Source: Capronia americana (taxonomy: Eukaryota; Ascomycota; Eurotiomycetes; Chaetothyriales; Herpotrichiellaceae). From it: DNA of 64,000 nucleotides. The notes beneath the pieces are model-generated. The model searched no databases and was not told the origin of the DNA. It worked only from the letters and a program-made list of their open reading frames with translations. Below, piece after piece: positions 21,503-33,230 of this stretch. Made by a program: the position numbers and the translations under genes. The stretch's first letter is position 1; every line of letters starts with the position of its first letter. Location of the stretch: the NCBI GenBank assembly GCA_016110215.1, contig JADWQD010000001.1:806001-870000 (forward strand), in the 5' to 3' direction.

Positions 21503-21813
21503 ATTGGAAACCTGGATGTGGCCTGCAACTACAGGGGGTGAAATTGCCAACAGAAACGCTTCAACTACGCCGGCGCAAAATGCACGAAATTTGGGCGTCT
21601 CAGCCTCCGCTTGCAGAGGGTGTCACGAGATATGGAGTGTAAAGAAACAGTGTTGAAGTGAGTCGCGCAGCGATGTTGGCGAGGGGGAAATACGTCATTT
21701 CAAATGACAGGCTGCGTGGTTGTTCCTTTTCGTTATTTCATGTGATGGCTGCTTTGGTGTCACTACGGAGTCAATGTCGAATCTCATACTTTTGAATTGC
21801 GATGAGAGAGCAG
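21503..21813. other. Short intergenic between two minus-strand genes
   Basis: 311 bases hold the 3' UTR of the DUF1264 gene and the promoter of TMA64. Nothing else was seen. Confidence 0.4.
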
Positions 21814-22749
21814 TTACCCTGTCGTCGAATAGATGCCTCTCCTCGTCTGCTTCGCCTCCTTCCACCAGCTGTCCGAGTTCTCGGGAATGCCGAGCAAGTT
21901 GATGTCTTCCCTGAGTTTCCGCTTCTCCGCCTGGTTGATCCCAAGTTCGGCATTTCTTTCCGCCATCTCTTTGTCGACGTCCAGCTGCTGGAATTCGGTA
22001 AGCGAGCCCATCAAAGTCGGAGGGCCCAACGGCAACTCGTCGCCCCTGTCGACCTGCCAGAAGTGGTACAGTTTACCATAGCTGCAACTGATATTAGCCC
22101 TGCGTTTCGAGTTATCGACGTGTCTGCAGCTCACAGTGTGACGACCTCCTCCATTGCCTTTGTTTCCAGCTCGTCCCACTTGTCCTTCTGGCGGGCATGA
22201 GAGGCCGGATAAGGAAGAACCAGCATTCCAGATTTGACTTCGAATTCATGCGAGTGCCAATATCTCTGCTCTTCAGGGTCAAGTTTCAGGTAGCGGTGTT
22301 TCGGTATCATGTACTCCACGCCGATAAGTCTAGCTCCAGGCTTGCAAGAGTCGTAGATGAGGCACTGGCGTAAGTCTAAGACTTGGTCAATATAAACGTC
22401 CCTCACACATGGCTCATGCTCAACTGACCTTTCTCAACGTGGGAGCAGAAATGATGCGCAGAGACCTAAGGGGCTGTCAGCAACGGTCTATCATTACAGC
22501 GTCAGCTCCAATTTCGGAACGCACCGTCCTCACTTCTCCTCGACGAGCTTCATCCGTGTAGATGTGGAGCGCGTGGAGATACTCGCAGATATTGTGCAAC
22601 GGCTTCATTTCAGGCTGCATCGTACTCCCCACGTGCGTTTGAATGCCCAGGTATAACAACCAGGACTTTAGCCAGGCGGTTGGACTGAACTTGAGTGCCC
22701 ATGCCGCAACGCCAGACAGCCCCGGCGCGACAACCTGGTTCTGGCTCAT
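21814..22749 (-). CDS. DUF1264 / oil-body-associated protein (OBAP) family
   Basis: Four exons on the minus strand: 22749-22525, 22465-22429 (only 37 bases), 22375-22135 and 22081-21814, giving 256 residues. Introns are 53-59 bases with GTGCGT, GTCAGT and GTGAGC donors. The spliced protein carries the family hallmarks: VSAHHFCSHVEK at residues 76-87, QCLIYDSCKPGARLIGVEYMI, YWHSHEFEVKSG, and YHFWQVDRGDELPLGPPTLM near 175-195. In plants OBAP1 binds oil bodies; the fungal members have no defined role, and the His-rich motifs hint at metal binding. Without the tiny second exon the HHFCSH motif is lost, so this gene is easily mis-modelled. Confidence 0.9.
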
Positions 22750-23792
22750 TCTGAGAATTTAATCAGTCTCGATCAACCGTGTGCGGATGGATTGGATCTG
22801 TGGAGAAGAACAGACTGAGTCCTATGAATTGTATACGAGTAGCCATATATGAGTGGGAAGAATGGGTGATGTCTCGTATGGTTGGCCTCTGATGTCACCG
22901 ACCACCGGATGTATTATCCAATCCTACGTCCACGCCTGTTTCTCCTTTTATCTTCTCCTCTAATTGTCTCCTAAGCAAGGCGACTGATGTCTATCCGGAT
23001 CGCAATCGAAAGCATCATTCACGTGTCTGCGGTCATACTGTACCGGGAGTTCGAGACCGCTCGGTTTAAAAGATCTCACAAACCCAGTGTTGTTCGGATG
23101 CATTTGCCGATCTGAGCGACGTACGGACATCCAGCTGGCTTCCCAAGAAGATGTCAAGCGTGGTCGCAGTATGGGCACTGTACGACCTCTTTATAAGGCT
23201 CACGCGCTATAAGGATGTCGTAGCCACCTGAAAGTTAGTAGGTGCTCAGGATAATCCTTATGCGGTAGGATTATCATTAGGACCGGCCGAGTGTTTTGGT
23301 GCTGTCCTTGCTCGGATGCTCTCATGATATTAGGTAAGCCCTATACTTACTCAGTTGTCACAGGTGGTATTCTAAGGTGCAAGAACAGTCTAACTAAGAT
23401 GAATATGCTAAGATTACTAGGCCCACACACTCCATGGAAGAATGCCTTGCAATATCCCTAGGGAGTAAAGAGGCGCCAAGCCCTACATCCTTATAGACCG
23501 GTCTTACTGTCCGGAGTGTACGGAGTACTCCGTCTGGTCTCCCCGCGTGTTCGCTCCTCACTTTCAACGGAGCGTGCCACCACTCCCCGCTGAGGGGACG
23601 AGGCTGTGTTCCGTACCGACTGTTGTGCCCCTCGGTACACACAGCGCAGAAAAGAAGTTGGAGCAGTATCTCAGTTTTTTGCTACGTTCCATATAAGTAT
23701 CTCCTCTCCCATTCCCTGGCTCCTACGGCTGAGGCGTTTTCATTCTCACCAGTTCCCTTACACATCTACCGGACTATATACAATCGTGAAAA
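22750..23792. other. Divergent intergenic 1 kb with TATA-like element
   Basis: Upstream of both the DUF1264 gene (minus) and the SDR gene (plus). An AT-richer block around 23210-23400 contains near-repeated GGTAGGATTATC/GGATAATCC pieces (about 23248-23276). A TATAAG at 23692 is about 100 bases before the SDR start. Confidence 0.4.
23692..23698 (+). promoter_or_regulatory. TATA-like box of the SDR gene
   Basis: TATAAGT lies 101 bases upstream of the ATG at 23793, at a usual distance for a fungal core promoter once a 5' leader is allowed for. Confidence 0.35.
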
Positions 23793-24639
23793 ATGGTCGG
23801 ACGCCTTGAAGGTAAAGTCGCGATAGTGACTGGGGGAGGTTCCGGCTTCGGAGCCGGGATTGCCCAAAAATTTGTCCAGGAAGGCGCAAAAGTGCTCATC
23901 GCCGACCTGTCCGAGGAAAATGGCACCAAAGTGGCCCAGTCACTCGGCGCCGAATATCTCACCGCCGATGTCACGAAACGTTCGGATTGGGAAGCCCTGC
24001 TGAAGAAAGCGGTTGATTCTTTCGGCGGCCTGGATATCATTGTCAACAATGCAGGTACAACTTACAAGAACAAGCCAACTGAGACCGTCACCGACAACGA
24101 ATTCGATTTGGTCTTCAATGTCAACGTCAAGAGCATCTTCCTATCAACCAGCGTTCTGGTACCTTATTTCCTCAAGAACAACCGACCGGGTTCTTTCATT
24201 AACATTGCGTCGACTGCGGGGATACGACCGCGCCCGGGGTTGACCTGGTACAATGCTTCTAAGGCGGCTGTCAGCAATGCAACGAAAACCATGGCGGTGG
24301 AATATGGTTCGAAGCAAATCCGGTTTAACGCTGTCTGTCCTGTCGTGGGGAGCACTGGATTGTACGTGCCATTGGCAGACCCCAAGCGTCGTCTTGTCTA
24401 TGCTGTGTCTTCAGTCAAGATGTACAGATGCTAACGTCGTGTGTGTTTGCAACAGAACCCATCTTTTCCTGGGCAAGCCAGACACCGAGGAGAACAGAAA
24501 GGGATTTGTGTCGGTGATACCGCTGGGCCGAGGTAGCACCCCCAAGGATGTGGCCAACGCCTGTTGCTATCTCGCCAGTGACGAGGCAGAGTTCATAACA
24601 GGCGTGAATCTAGAAGTGGATGGAGGCAGATGCGTTTGA
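23793..24639 (+). CDS. Short-chain dehydrogenase/reductase
   Basis: Two exons, 23793-24361 and 24456-24639, joined over a GTACGT..CAG intron with a GCTAAC branch site; 250 residues, the usual classical-SDR length. The cofactor motif TGGGSGFG is at residues 13-20. Asp38 at the end of the second strand favours NAD(H). The NNAG motif is at 85-88, the catalytic Ser140, and Tyr153-x3-Lys157 (YNASK). The C-terminal part GFVSVIPLGRGSTPKDVANACCYLASDEAEFITG and the closing LEVDGG are standard for the 3-oxoacyl-reductase/glucose-dehydrogenase-like branch. The reaction is NAD(P)-linked oxidation of an alcohol or reduction of a ketone; the substrate is unknown. Stopping at the in-frame stop after exon 1 would lose the C-terminal substrate-lid region. 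Confidence 0.93.
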
Positions 24640-27052
24640 AGAACGTAGACAGTCATTAAACAAGAAGACGCACATACGATGGCCGAAATATACTCTCCAT
24701 GAGAAAACTGGCCCATGCCTCGGATCGATTCTCTTGCTGCTGTCTTGATTGAGGCGGCTACGTTGTCCATCGCACGGGATTGCTTTGACTGTATCGCAGG
24801 GGTGGTACGAACCTGGTACATGTTCGCCGTCCACATAAGTCGCCTTGCTGGAAAAGGTCGCGTAGCCGTTACCGCACTATGCCAACAGACTTTAAGATCG
24901 TCCGTGCCGCCAAAGTGTGTAGCATGCGAGCTCTAGGGCCAGTTTTCAATCACTGACAACCCCGATGTCGACGATGGTGAACCAAAGTAAGCTTGTCCTA
25001 AGGATCGTTGAATGATCCCGATCTGGTGGCGTGAAAGAGCTGCAGCATTATGGGTGAGAGAACCGTCCTCTTTGATCGCGCCCGGTGAACCTTCGGGCTT
25101 GGCATTGAAAGGCAGGTGTTCCGGAGTTGAACACTGTGGGCCAAAACTTCCCGGCGCAACCATGGTTGAGGAGACGCTTAATGCTCTCGAGGTGGAACTG
25201 GACAGGTGGAATGCCAGCATGGAGAAACGGGTCAGGAAGGTGACAATGCTTGTTTGCACCGACATCGAAATCTGCCTGTGTCTTTATGTTCCTCCTGCTC
25301 CTTGCAACCCACTGGGACCTCAACAGAGGTATCTTGGGGTCGGACAGACGTAAGCCTGGAATACCTCATGCATACTCCTCTGGAGATGACTTGCCCGTTT
25401 CAGTACGCAGACAGGTGCACCGTCATTCAGTCCAAGTATCGAGCCGCGGCATCGATCTCCCGAAATTTGCAAAGCATATCAAATATGGAAATGGTGAGCG
25501 TAGGGGGATAGGGAACAGGTAGGTAGGGTACTTTAGCACTTTACTCGGTACGTAGAGACGTGCCCGGGGCAATCAGTAGAATGCAATTTACGACTTGCTT
25601 GACGCTTCCTCAAGTTTTTCATTGACAGCTTCAAACCGATAGGTGGTCATGGTGTCGAGGTTCAATAAATCGGTACCGAATGAAGTAGCACGGCAAAGCT
25701 TTGGTAAGGGAGCGAGTGGCCGGATAACAAGAAATATCACGATGTCCTATTCGAGACAAAAGGAATTAGAGATGTAGAAAGATACAAGCACGTGTTCTGT
25801 TCTGGCCGCCTTTACGAGTAGAACAAGATGCTTTCAAGTCTCGGGTTACTGCCAGCGTCCGTATTCAGCGCGAAACCCGCGCCATCGACATGGCCAGCGG
25901 AAGGGCACCAACCCGGAAGTGGAACAGTGGCGGCAGCGGTGACCAGTTGGTGCTCAAGCCGACACTGCTCGAGGCCGATGGCTCCGTCTTTTCTGTTTGA
26001 CATCAAGCTCGCTTGTGCTGGAGCGGGCCCAGCCATCCAATTTGCAGCGTTGGCGTCACCGGTTGGTCCAATGTGAAGCCCGTCACGTTCGCCATCACCT
26101 CTATTTGCGCCATCCGACTCGCTCGGCGTCTTCAGAGGCCGGGGTTTGTTCTGCCCGGTACCTGGACCTTCCCCAGAGAGGTTCGGTGCAAGCGAAGTCC
26201 CTCGCGTACCTGACGCTTGTCTGATCTCGATTTGTTTTATGTTTCTCCTCTGGGCGAGGAGGGGCCGATCGCGACGATGCCGCCATCCACTCTCCACATT
26301 CTCAACTGGACGGTCAGTATCAAGATGTCAATCAAATACTCTGTACATTTGGATAGTTTCGACTGTTTTCGTTCAGAGATATCAAAACAGCAGAGAGCCA
26401 GAGGCAATAATATGTCTTCGAGCTTCACAAAATTGGGCAAAGCTCCAGGCTGCTCAACCCATTTCTCGCCTCGTGCAGCCGATGAAACGTTGGTCTTCCA
26501 CCAGGCTTCCCGCTTACTCCACTTCCCCTCGAACTTGCAGCTGCCTCTGACACTCTTCATCAAACGCCGAAAAGAAGAGCTTCTTTGCCGGTCTGCGGGC
26601 TCAGCTTGTGGCTTCCTGCAATCTCATTTTCAGGCTCGAGAACCTGATCGTCGGTCTGCGTCTCTCCGCCTTTCTCGGCTGCGAGATAGAGTTAGTCCTC
26701 ACTCTCAATCCAGTATCGACTCATCTACCTTCATTGGGCCGGGCATTTTGTTTTCTCGTCAAAATCCTTGTCGACGACTCTCATTTTTAGCAAAAGTGGC
26801 TCCTCGGGGTTTTACGCTTTGCCGTTTCCTTCGCAGAGACAACGAAGCTGGCAAGGTCTGAGTGGGCCGTTCTGTCATGGCCCGATCTCTGCGTCCGGGT
26901 TGTCCCAGGCCCATTTCAACCCTGTAGCAGCCTCAGTGCCGTCAAACGGATCCTGCTACCGTTAGAGTTCCAGGTGACAGTTGCCTCTCATCGGGCGGTC
27001 CCAGCAGGGAATCTCTCCAAGCTTCTCCAGATTTCCTGTCATTGATCCGAGA
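24640..27052. other. Gene-poor 2.4 kb stretch
   Basis: No recognisable gene. Part of it (about 26200-27052) is open in one frame just before the Ser-rich hypothetical gene but lacks protein character and is likely its long 5' leader or promoter. On the minus strand 25265-24933 is open for 110 codons without a recognised domain. Confidence 0.4.
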
Positions 27053-28660
27053 ATGTCTTCCTGTAACGGCTCACCGTTGACATCCTCCGACCTTGCCGCA
27101 ACCTCAGACGAACTCGCCTCCCGCACGATGGACCAAGCGTTGAAGGCCCGGAAGATGGGCTCCGCTTCCGCGCGACGGAGAAAGATTCAAGAACGACAGC
27201 AGCAGCAGCAGATGGACCGAGAGAGATTCACGGAGCACAAGAGGAGGATTTTGATGTACGATCATAGGGCGGATCGTCAGTCTGCATATATGGATGACCT
27301 GGTATACGATATAGCAGACGAGGTCGACGTTAGCGCTGGACGTTCTGATCAAGAGTCCTCTGTCGAAACACAGTCGGAGAGAAGCGCCTTGACGCCGGAT
27401 GACATGCTTCAGAGTAAACCCAGATTCGGCGGGCAACCCTCGACCGGCTCGCACACTCTCACGGCGCTCAAGATCCAGATACCGGACGAAGACGAAGTTC
27501 TTCAACAAATGGAGCTGGACGAGAATCGAATCATCATCCCTCCCTCTCCAAAACCGCTCCTACAGGCGTCGCTCGCTACTCTGTCTGACTTCAGATATGA
27601 CCGATACTCCACGATTCTGGACTCCCCACTGTCGGAGACACTCAGTCCTGACCTCGACACGGACGAGACATTTTCCCCGATCGAGACGGCTACACCTATC
27701 TCCTATCAACAACCGAAATCGCGCCCGTCGCTGATTTCCATAGTCAGCATCTCTCATCACAGTAAACGGAGGACAGCTTCTCTGCAGAGCCCTCTGTCAC
27801 AGACGGTGTCGCAAACATTGGAAAGACCAACAAAGCGTCAATCAATAAGTAGTATTCGTTCCGCCTTTCCGGCGGCCGAAGCCACCCTCTTCGAAGTGCC
27901 GAATCTGCCCGATAACGCTTTCGAGCTCATTGCCAGTGCTAGCCAAGAATCGCTGCCGTCGTCAGGCAAAGAACGACCGAAATCTAAAGCTGAACGGAAA
28001 TCGAGCATGCCTCGTCTGTCGACGGCACTGAGCCATGCGCGCATGAGCAGCATTAAGAGCCTCATCAAGACACCTACAACTGCCACTCCCCCTGCGACCC
28101 ACCGGAGGTCGATCTCTCGCCCCTCGAGTCACATCAGCAGACCTTCTACTGCAAGCATACCTGCGTCGGACGCTGCGTCCATAATGAGGAACCCTGCGGC
28201 GTTGAGCAGCTCGAACAACCTCAATTCAATGACGCGTCCACCAACATCACACAGCTCTTCAGCATCAATGGCCGGAGCGGGCAGCACCATGACGGCGTTG
28301 CCATCTCTCCCCACGCCTCCCGCAGATGACATGGTCTCGGATCCTCTGGCTGCCAGACCTGCCATGCACAGAAAGAAATCCTTCTCTGCCCTACGAAGAA
28401 GAAGCGAGAGCATCGGGCAAGCGATTAAAGGGTTGAGCAAGATCACAACCAAGCATGATGTTCCGTTACCAGCTACACCCGGCCCGATGACGCCAAAGAA
28501 GCCGCAAACTTTCGATCTCTCCAAGTTTCCCACTCCGCCTCTACCTTCTCCGCGAACCGGGAAGAGTACTGCAGGCTCATTTACTTCTACCCGGACGCGG
28601 AGTAGTGGAGGGTTCATTGGCCTGGGGTTGCGCAGTGTGGAAGGACTGTCACAGAGATAG
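27053..28660 (+). CDS. Ser-rich hypothetical protein with N-terminal coiled coil (535 aa)
   Basis: A single exon; the ATG at 27053 is the first Met in the frame (MSSCNGSPLTSSD). Residues 25-66 form a charged helix with a Gln run (RRRKIQERQQQQQMDRERF), likely a coiled coil, followed by LMYDHRADRQSAYMDDLVYD. The middle (100-430) is disordered, rich in Ser, Thr and Pro, with many SP/TP sites that would suit regulation by proline-directed kinases. Near residues 440-465 a short basic helix (SFSALRRRSESIGQAIKGLSKI) recurs in form to known membrane- or 14-3-3-binding segments, but this is only a resemblance. The composition is consistent along the frame, so the gene is probably real. The family is not recognised. 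Confidence 0.75.
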   Translation: MSSCNGSPLTSSDLAATSDELASRTMDQALKARKMGSASARRRKIQERQQQQQMDRERFTEHKRRILMYDHRADRQSAYMDDLVYDIADEVDVSAGRSDQESSVETQSERSALTPDDMLQSKPRFGGQPSTGSHTLTALKIQIPDEDEVLQQMELDENRIIIPPSPKPLLQASLATLSDFRYDRYSTILDSPLSETLSPDLDTDETFSPIETATPISYQQPKSRPSLISIVSISHHSKRRTASLQSPLSQTVSQTLERPTKRQSISSIRSAFPAAEATLFEVPNLPDNAFELIASASQESLPSSGKERPKSKAERKSSMPRLSTALSHARMSSIKSLIKTPTTATPPATHRRSISRPSSHISRPSTASIPASDAASIMRNPAALSSSNNLNSMTRPPTSHSSSASMAGAGSTMTALPSLPTPPADDMVSDPLAARPAMHRKKSFSALRRRSESIGQAIKGLSKITTKHDVPLPATPGPMTPKKPQTFDLSKFPTPPLPSPRTGKSTAGSFTSTRTRSSGGFIGLGLRSVEGLSQR

Positions 28661-29079
28661 GGAAATGGTGCGGAGCATGGAAGACGGAACACGGAACAAG
28701 AATATCAAAGATCAGGAGCCTCCGGCTCGTTGACGAAGTTATGACCTGGGCTTTCTGAGCGTTACAGTGTTGAACGGATAGTGTTATTGAGCTTGAGCGA
28801 GGTTGAGTTGACCAATCTAATCGACTGTAGGGTGGGCCGGGTTATCATAGTAATTGCAAGCTCTGTGTGCCACCGATATGACGTTGAGAATCTTGTGAAT
28901 AGCATGTCAAGTGCTCTGTTATCGTGTTACATACCTCGTCCTCACGTTTTACCTGAGCGGGATGGAGGGCCAATCCTGTCACGTGATCTCTAGACTTGGC
29001 GATCCTGCCTCGCCTCGTGCTCCACGCCTTCACTTCTTGGCCGATGCGTGAGCGGCTCCTTTTTGCGTAATCGTCACAT
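28661..29079. other. Intergenic upstream of PIG-P
   Basis: 419 bases between two plus-strand genes; it holds the promoter of the PIG-P gene. No distinct motif or gene seen. Confidence 0.35.
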
Positions 29080-30693
29080 ATGCCTCCACAAAGTAGAGGG
29101 CCGTCGCCGACGGCGGGTCAGCGCCCGTACTCGAAGTCGGATTCCATCCCACCAACGCTGAGGCCGTATCTGGAGAATCTACCTTCTCCGACCGCGTTGG
29201 TCCCCAGTGACCAACGGACTCCTACGGGACCGCGCATGGTCATACCAGATCGAGACGTTGTTACACCGACACCCACACCCAGGAGGGCTCGGGCAGTCAC
29301 CTCATTCGACTTAGGCGCGGAAGATGGAGATACGACCAAATTTGAAGAGGAAGATACACCTGCCTTGCTCGAAGGGGACTCAACATGGGGTAAAGTGGTG
29401 GAACAGGAGAGCAACGACTCGGACGTTGCAGGCGTGACCTTGGACGACGATGATTTCGAGTCACACTACTCCCGTCAGGAGTCTGAGGAGTCTGAGGGTG
29501 AGGCTGGGGAAGAGGAGATCTTCAACGAGAATGGCGACGAGGGACACCAGGAACGGCGTCAGAATGGCACAACAGACCCGGGCGGAAACCCACCAGCTGC
29601 GCCGGATAGACCAGAGTTGCTCTCTCGGGTGCGCTCGTTGCCAGCTCGACCTCCGCTCTCACATGTAGCACAAGTGCATTCTCACCCTCAGCATCAGGCC
29701 GGTGGACTTCATACCTCTCAATCGACCACGTCTCTTCCTCCCCCGCCACCTCCGCCACTATATCCGCCCTTTTACAATCGCCCGCCCACGCCCCTGCCAC
29801 CGTCTCCAAGTTTGACGTCCCTTCTTCGACCTCCCTCCCTGCTCAATCGCTCTACAGCTTCGACTCGACCTACAACACCTGACAGCTCTGACGTGGAGAC
29901 TCCCAATGACACCGAAGCAGCTGTGGCGCACTCGGCCCGGCGCGCAAATCCACCGCCGCCCACCTCTCCGAAGGTCCCGACATATGAGTACTATGGCTTT
30001 GTCTTGTACTTGGCCTCTACCCTCGCCTTCCTGATCTACATTCTCTGGTCTTACCTACCGTCTCCATTCCTGCATGCCTTGGGAATCACATATTACCCGA
30101 ATCGTTGGTGGTCATTGGCCATTCCAGCATGGATCGTCATGCTCTTGATTTTCATCTATGTTGCACTGCTGAGCTACAACGTCGAGTATCTTACTCTCCC
30201 ACTAGGGAGTTTGGAGTGCATGGTCGACGACGCTGCAAATGTGGCCATCCTCGATGATTCTGGGCGTTTGAGAAAAGGCGGGAGCAAACGCTTTGTTAGG
30301 GAATTGGAAGAACGCGCGAAGCTTGAACGGGAATTGGAGTCTTCGAGGGCAAGGGCTGGCAAGGGCAAGAAGTCAACGCATCGGTCAAAAGACAAAGTAA
30401 AGCGAAGGTCCTCCAAAGCAAGCAGCGGTCGTGATCCTGAGCCGCCTGAAGTGCCGGTACGAGATTTTCGGGCTGCGCCGTCATCTTCCTCAGCAACAGC
30501 CTCCAATCCCTACCAGCATTCAGCAACATACTCCTTTATTTCTACACATGTGCACCCGACCCAGACCCAGCACGAGTACCAGACACAAGGGCAGTCCCCT
30601 TCGTACCCGAATTGGAAGCTTGTTTGGAACGAGGGTACTGACGCCGTCATGGATGTGCCCATCGGTGGGGTGTGCGAGGTATTATATGGCTGA
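29080..30693 (+). CDS. Phosphatidylinositol N-acetylglucosaminyltransferase subunit P (PIG-P/Gpi19)
   Basis: An intronless 537-residue protein. PIG-P is a small ER membrane subunit of the GPI-GlcNAc transferase, which makes the first GPI-anchor intermediate. The PIG-P domain spans about 300-535. It has YEYYGFVLYLASTLAFLIYI (first membrane helix, about 302-326), GITYYPNRWWSLAIPAW then a second helix (342-368), SYNVEYLTLPLGS, and the closing block DAVMDVPIGGVCEVLYG, which is a strong family mark. The first ~295 residues are disordered, with acidic and Pro-rich stretches and many SP/TP motifs; animal and yeast PIG-P lack this. A basic Lys/Arg/Ser insert splits the domain near 405-455. The function assignment is secure; the role of the long N-terminus is unknown. 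Confidence 0.92.
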   Translation: MPPQSRGPSPTAGQRPYSKSDSIPPTLRPYLENLPSPTALVPSDQRTPTGPRMVIPDRDVVTPTPTPRRARAVTSFDLGAEDGDTTKFEEEDTPALLEGDSTWGKVVEQESNDSDVAGVTLDDDDFESHYSRQESEESEGEAGEEEIFNENGDEGHQERRQNGTTDPGGNPPAAPDRPELLSRVRSLPARPPLSHVAQVHSHPQHQAGGLHTSQSTTSLPPPPPPPLYPPFYNRPPTPLPPSPSLTSLLRPPSLLNRSTASTRPTTPDSSDVETPNDTEAAVAHSARRANPPPPTSPKVPTYEYYGFVLYLASTLAFLIYILWSYLPSPFLHALGITYYPNRWWSLAIPAWIVMLLIFIYVALLSYNVEYLTLPLGSLECMVDDAANVAILDDSGRLRKGGSKRFVRELEERAKLERELESSRARAGKGKKSTHRSKDKVKRRSSKASSGRDPEPPEVPVRDFRAAPSSSSATASNPYQHSATYSFISTHVHPTQTQHEYQTQGQSPSYPNWKLVWNEGTDAVMDVPIGGVCEVLYG

Positions 30694-33230
30694 CGTGGCT
30701 TCGTACTTCAAGCCATCAAGTGGAGTCGCATAACAAGTCCTGGGCATTTCAAGATATCGTGACCTTTCACATCAAGGCCAAAATTCTTCCAGTGGGGTTA
30801 GCCGTCATCAAGACATAAACTCATGTGGACAGCCGCCGAGAAGCCGCCTCCTCTCCCATCCGCCCCTCACACAACTGAGTGCGCGACCTGTATGGAGCGG
30901 TGGCCGAGTTAACGGGCATTCGAATGAGACGTTCAGGTATCTCCGCAACGAACTATCAGAGTGATCGCATCCGAGCAGCACTATTTTAAGGGATACAGCA
31001 ACACTTCCTAGGCGTAGCTCGAGGACTACGGCCAGTTCTTGCCACTGACACGGATGAAGTAGGGAAAGGGAAGGTCGGCCATGCAACTCGAGGTAGTTGA
31101 TTTCCAACACGAAAGGTGAGCCCGCCCAAATGACTCGAGGATGAACGCATGGACTTGGAAAGCAACCCCCCTGTTATAGCTAGTTTGCCATCACCATTGC
31201 CCGAATGCATCGCAGTCTAGGCCATACTAGCGCGAACTGCAGTCGAAAACGTCTAAATTGATATCGCTTGCTCTTTTCTAAAAGGGTAAAAAGTAAAAGC
31301 AAGGCAAAACAACAGGGATTTCCCTTGCCCAGCGCAATGTAGCGCGTTTCCTCGCTCTGACCGGGATAGCTTTATACTGACATGAGTTTTCCATAGGTCG
31401 AATTACCACACAACTGCTCTGGCATGGCCGCAACGCTCTTCGACTACATGACTATGGCTCGAGAAGGTCTTGGGATCTTGACATCTAGATCCTCCGAAAG
31501 ATTCGAGACCCCGCAAGTGGCGAATAGCTCGTCTACCGAACCTACCCACAGATATGTGCCGCAAGCGAGCATGTCTCTGCTGGACGATGCTGGCAGAATG
31601 GAAAGGAATGTTCGCCTTTCCAGATGCAAAGCACCCTCAGGGCCTTTAATAGCGTCCAGCTACCATTTCGAGTCCGCAGACATTTACAAAGTTACAAGGA
31701 AAGAAGTGCTGCGTCTGATAGGGCAACACCAGCACAGCCTCGCGTCTTCTTGGTGCTAGCCTTGCAGAATTTGCTTACGTGATAGACGCCAGGCTGGTTA
31801 CCAAGCTGCGACCAACGCCTTGAATGCTTATGCCTTGTTGATGAGAAGACACCTCGGAAGTTCAGACTTGGTAACGGGATATTCGAGAGCAGGCGCGTTG
31901 ATCATTGTCCGTTTTCAGGCAATCTGGCCCACAGGTCTTGCATGATGTCCAGAGGGTTGACTGATGCTGGTATTGATCGTATCCGGATATATCTCGTCAA
32001 ACTCTCAATACCCCGAGGTTTTGTGCCTTAGAGAATATATTGATCGCTTGGGGATGGGCATTCGCAAGGGATTTACCACACCCCTCCCTACGCGAGTTGC
32101 GGTTCCTTCAAGCGATGCGGCGTCCTCAAGTGCAGCGTCGCGTACTGGATCGTTTCTCAAGCCTTGCCAATTCGAGCAGTAGGTGAGTCACGGCCTCCGC
32201 TACTGCTTCTCCAATTGCATCGATCGTATTGCAAACTCCACTTATGGTTTAGTAGAATGATGGAAGCTGATGGAGATGGAGCCCGTTTCTGTTGAGTACT
32301 GAAAGTGTAGTTGAGTCGGACCCAGTTGCCTGGGTTCTTCGCCGGTCAGCGTTTTGCTCGGCTAAGGCGTGCTTGACCCAAGGAAAGATGGATTTCGAAC
32401 ATCGTGAACGCGGCGGAAGAAGTACTCCAACGAGCTCGCAGTAGCGACTCGAGTTTTTATGGCCCATAATTCAACTCTGGCAAGTCCAGGCTGTATCCCG
32501 GTGACTGGGCACTCTCGGCCATCAAAGGCGGGCTGGGTGAGTTGACGGCCGGGTAACCAGCGATGGGGCAAAGCTGTGGGTGACTTGAGGCTGGTCCGTG
32601 GTCATATTATGCACTTCCCGCACGGACAAGGTTTGTATTCATGGTATGGTAATCATCGGAGGTGACCAGCGCACATCTGGATGGGATATCTCCCGCGTTA
32701 AAGCCGCCACGAGGCCTGCAAGGTGCCTGAGTTCGGCGACCCAGTGGCCTGATCAGCGTGGCTCCGTTTCCTCCATTTTCGGTCCTCCCACTTGATGGCG
32801 GCTACTCAGCATCTGTCAAAAGCGTTGTAGCAAGCACATGGCGAGCAGACAATCCACTACCTCCTTTCCCCTCCAGCTATTGCCGTCGGAAAGCACGAGC
32901 ACATGCCCTGCAAGCGCGGGGAATAGCTCGCTGATCCCTTGGCTCGGTCTCACACGCGTCGCATAATGCTCTCTTCGTCGCCACGGTCTCAAAAGGGACA
33001 GATGCCTCTGTCTACTCTCGGTGCTATCTAAATCGACGACATCATCCTCCGCTGTTGATACAAGCATATTCAATCTCAGCACGAAAACAGAGTGAGCTTC
33101 AGTCATACTCTCGGAATCGAAGCTCTCTGTCACAGTCCGAGCCTCATCTAGAGCGGCATCGACGTTGGCGCATAGGACCGTCTGATCGACAATCACAAGT
33201 TTACTTGGTTGAGTCGGCCGATCCTCTTGG
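30694..33230. other. Gene-poor 2.5 kb stretch
   Basis: No supported gene. Short frames occur (for example 31424-31759, plus) without domain character. A GGTGGCCGAGTT string at about 30900 resembles the A-box of a tRNA but no full tRNA fold follows. The end of this stretch should carry the bZIP promoter. Confidence 0.4.

Noticed and set aside
24933..25265. 110-codon minus-strand open frame, faintly peroxidase-like in one phrase
   Set aside because: The resemblance covers only a few residues, and neighbouring frames give nothing consistent; no haem-binding Pro-Cys-Pro motif.
26217..26861. 214-codon open frame
   Set aside because: No domain, mixed composition; more likely part of the upstream region of the gene at 27053.
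30890..30975. tRNA-Ser/Leu-like A-box (GGTGGCCGAGTT)
   Set aside because: No matching acceptor stem, anticodon arm or TTCGA arm follows at the right distance; the string seems accidental.
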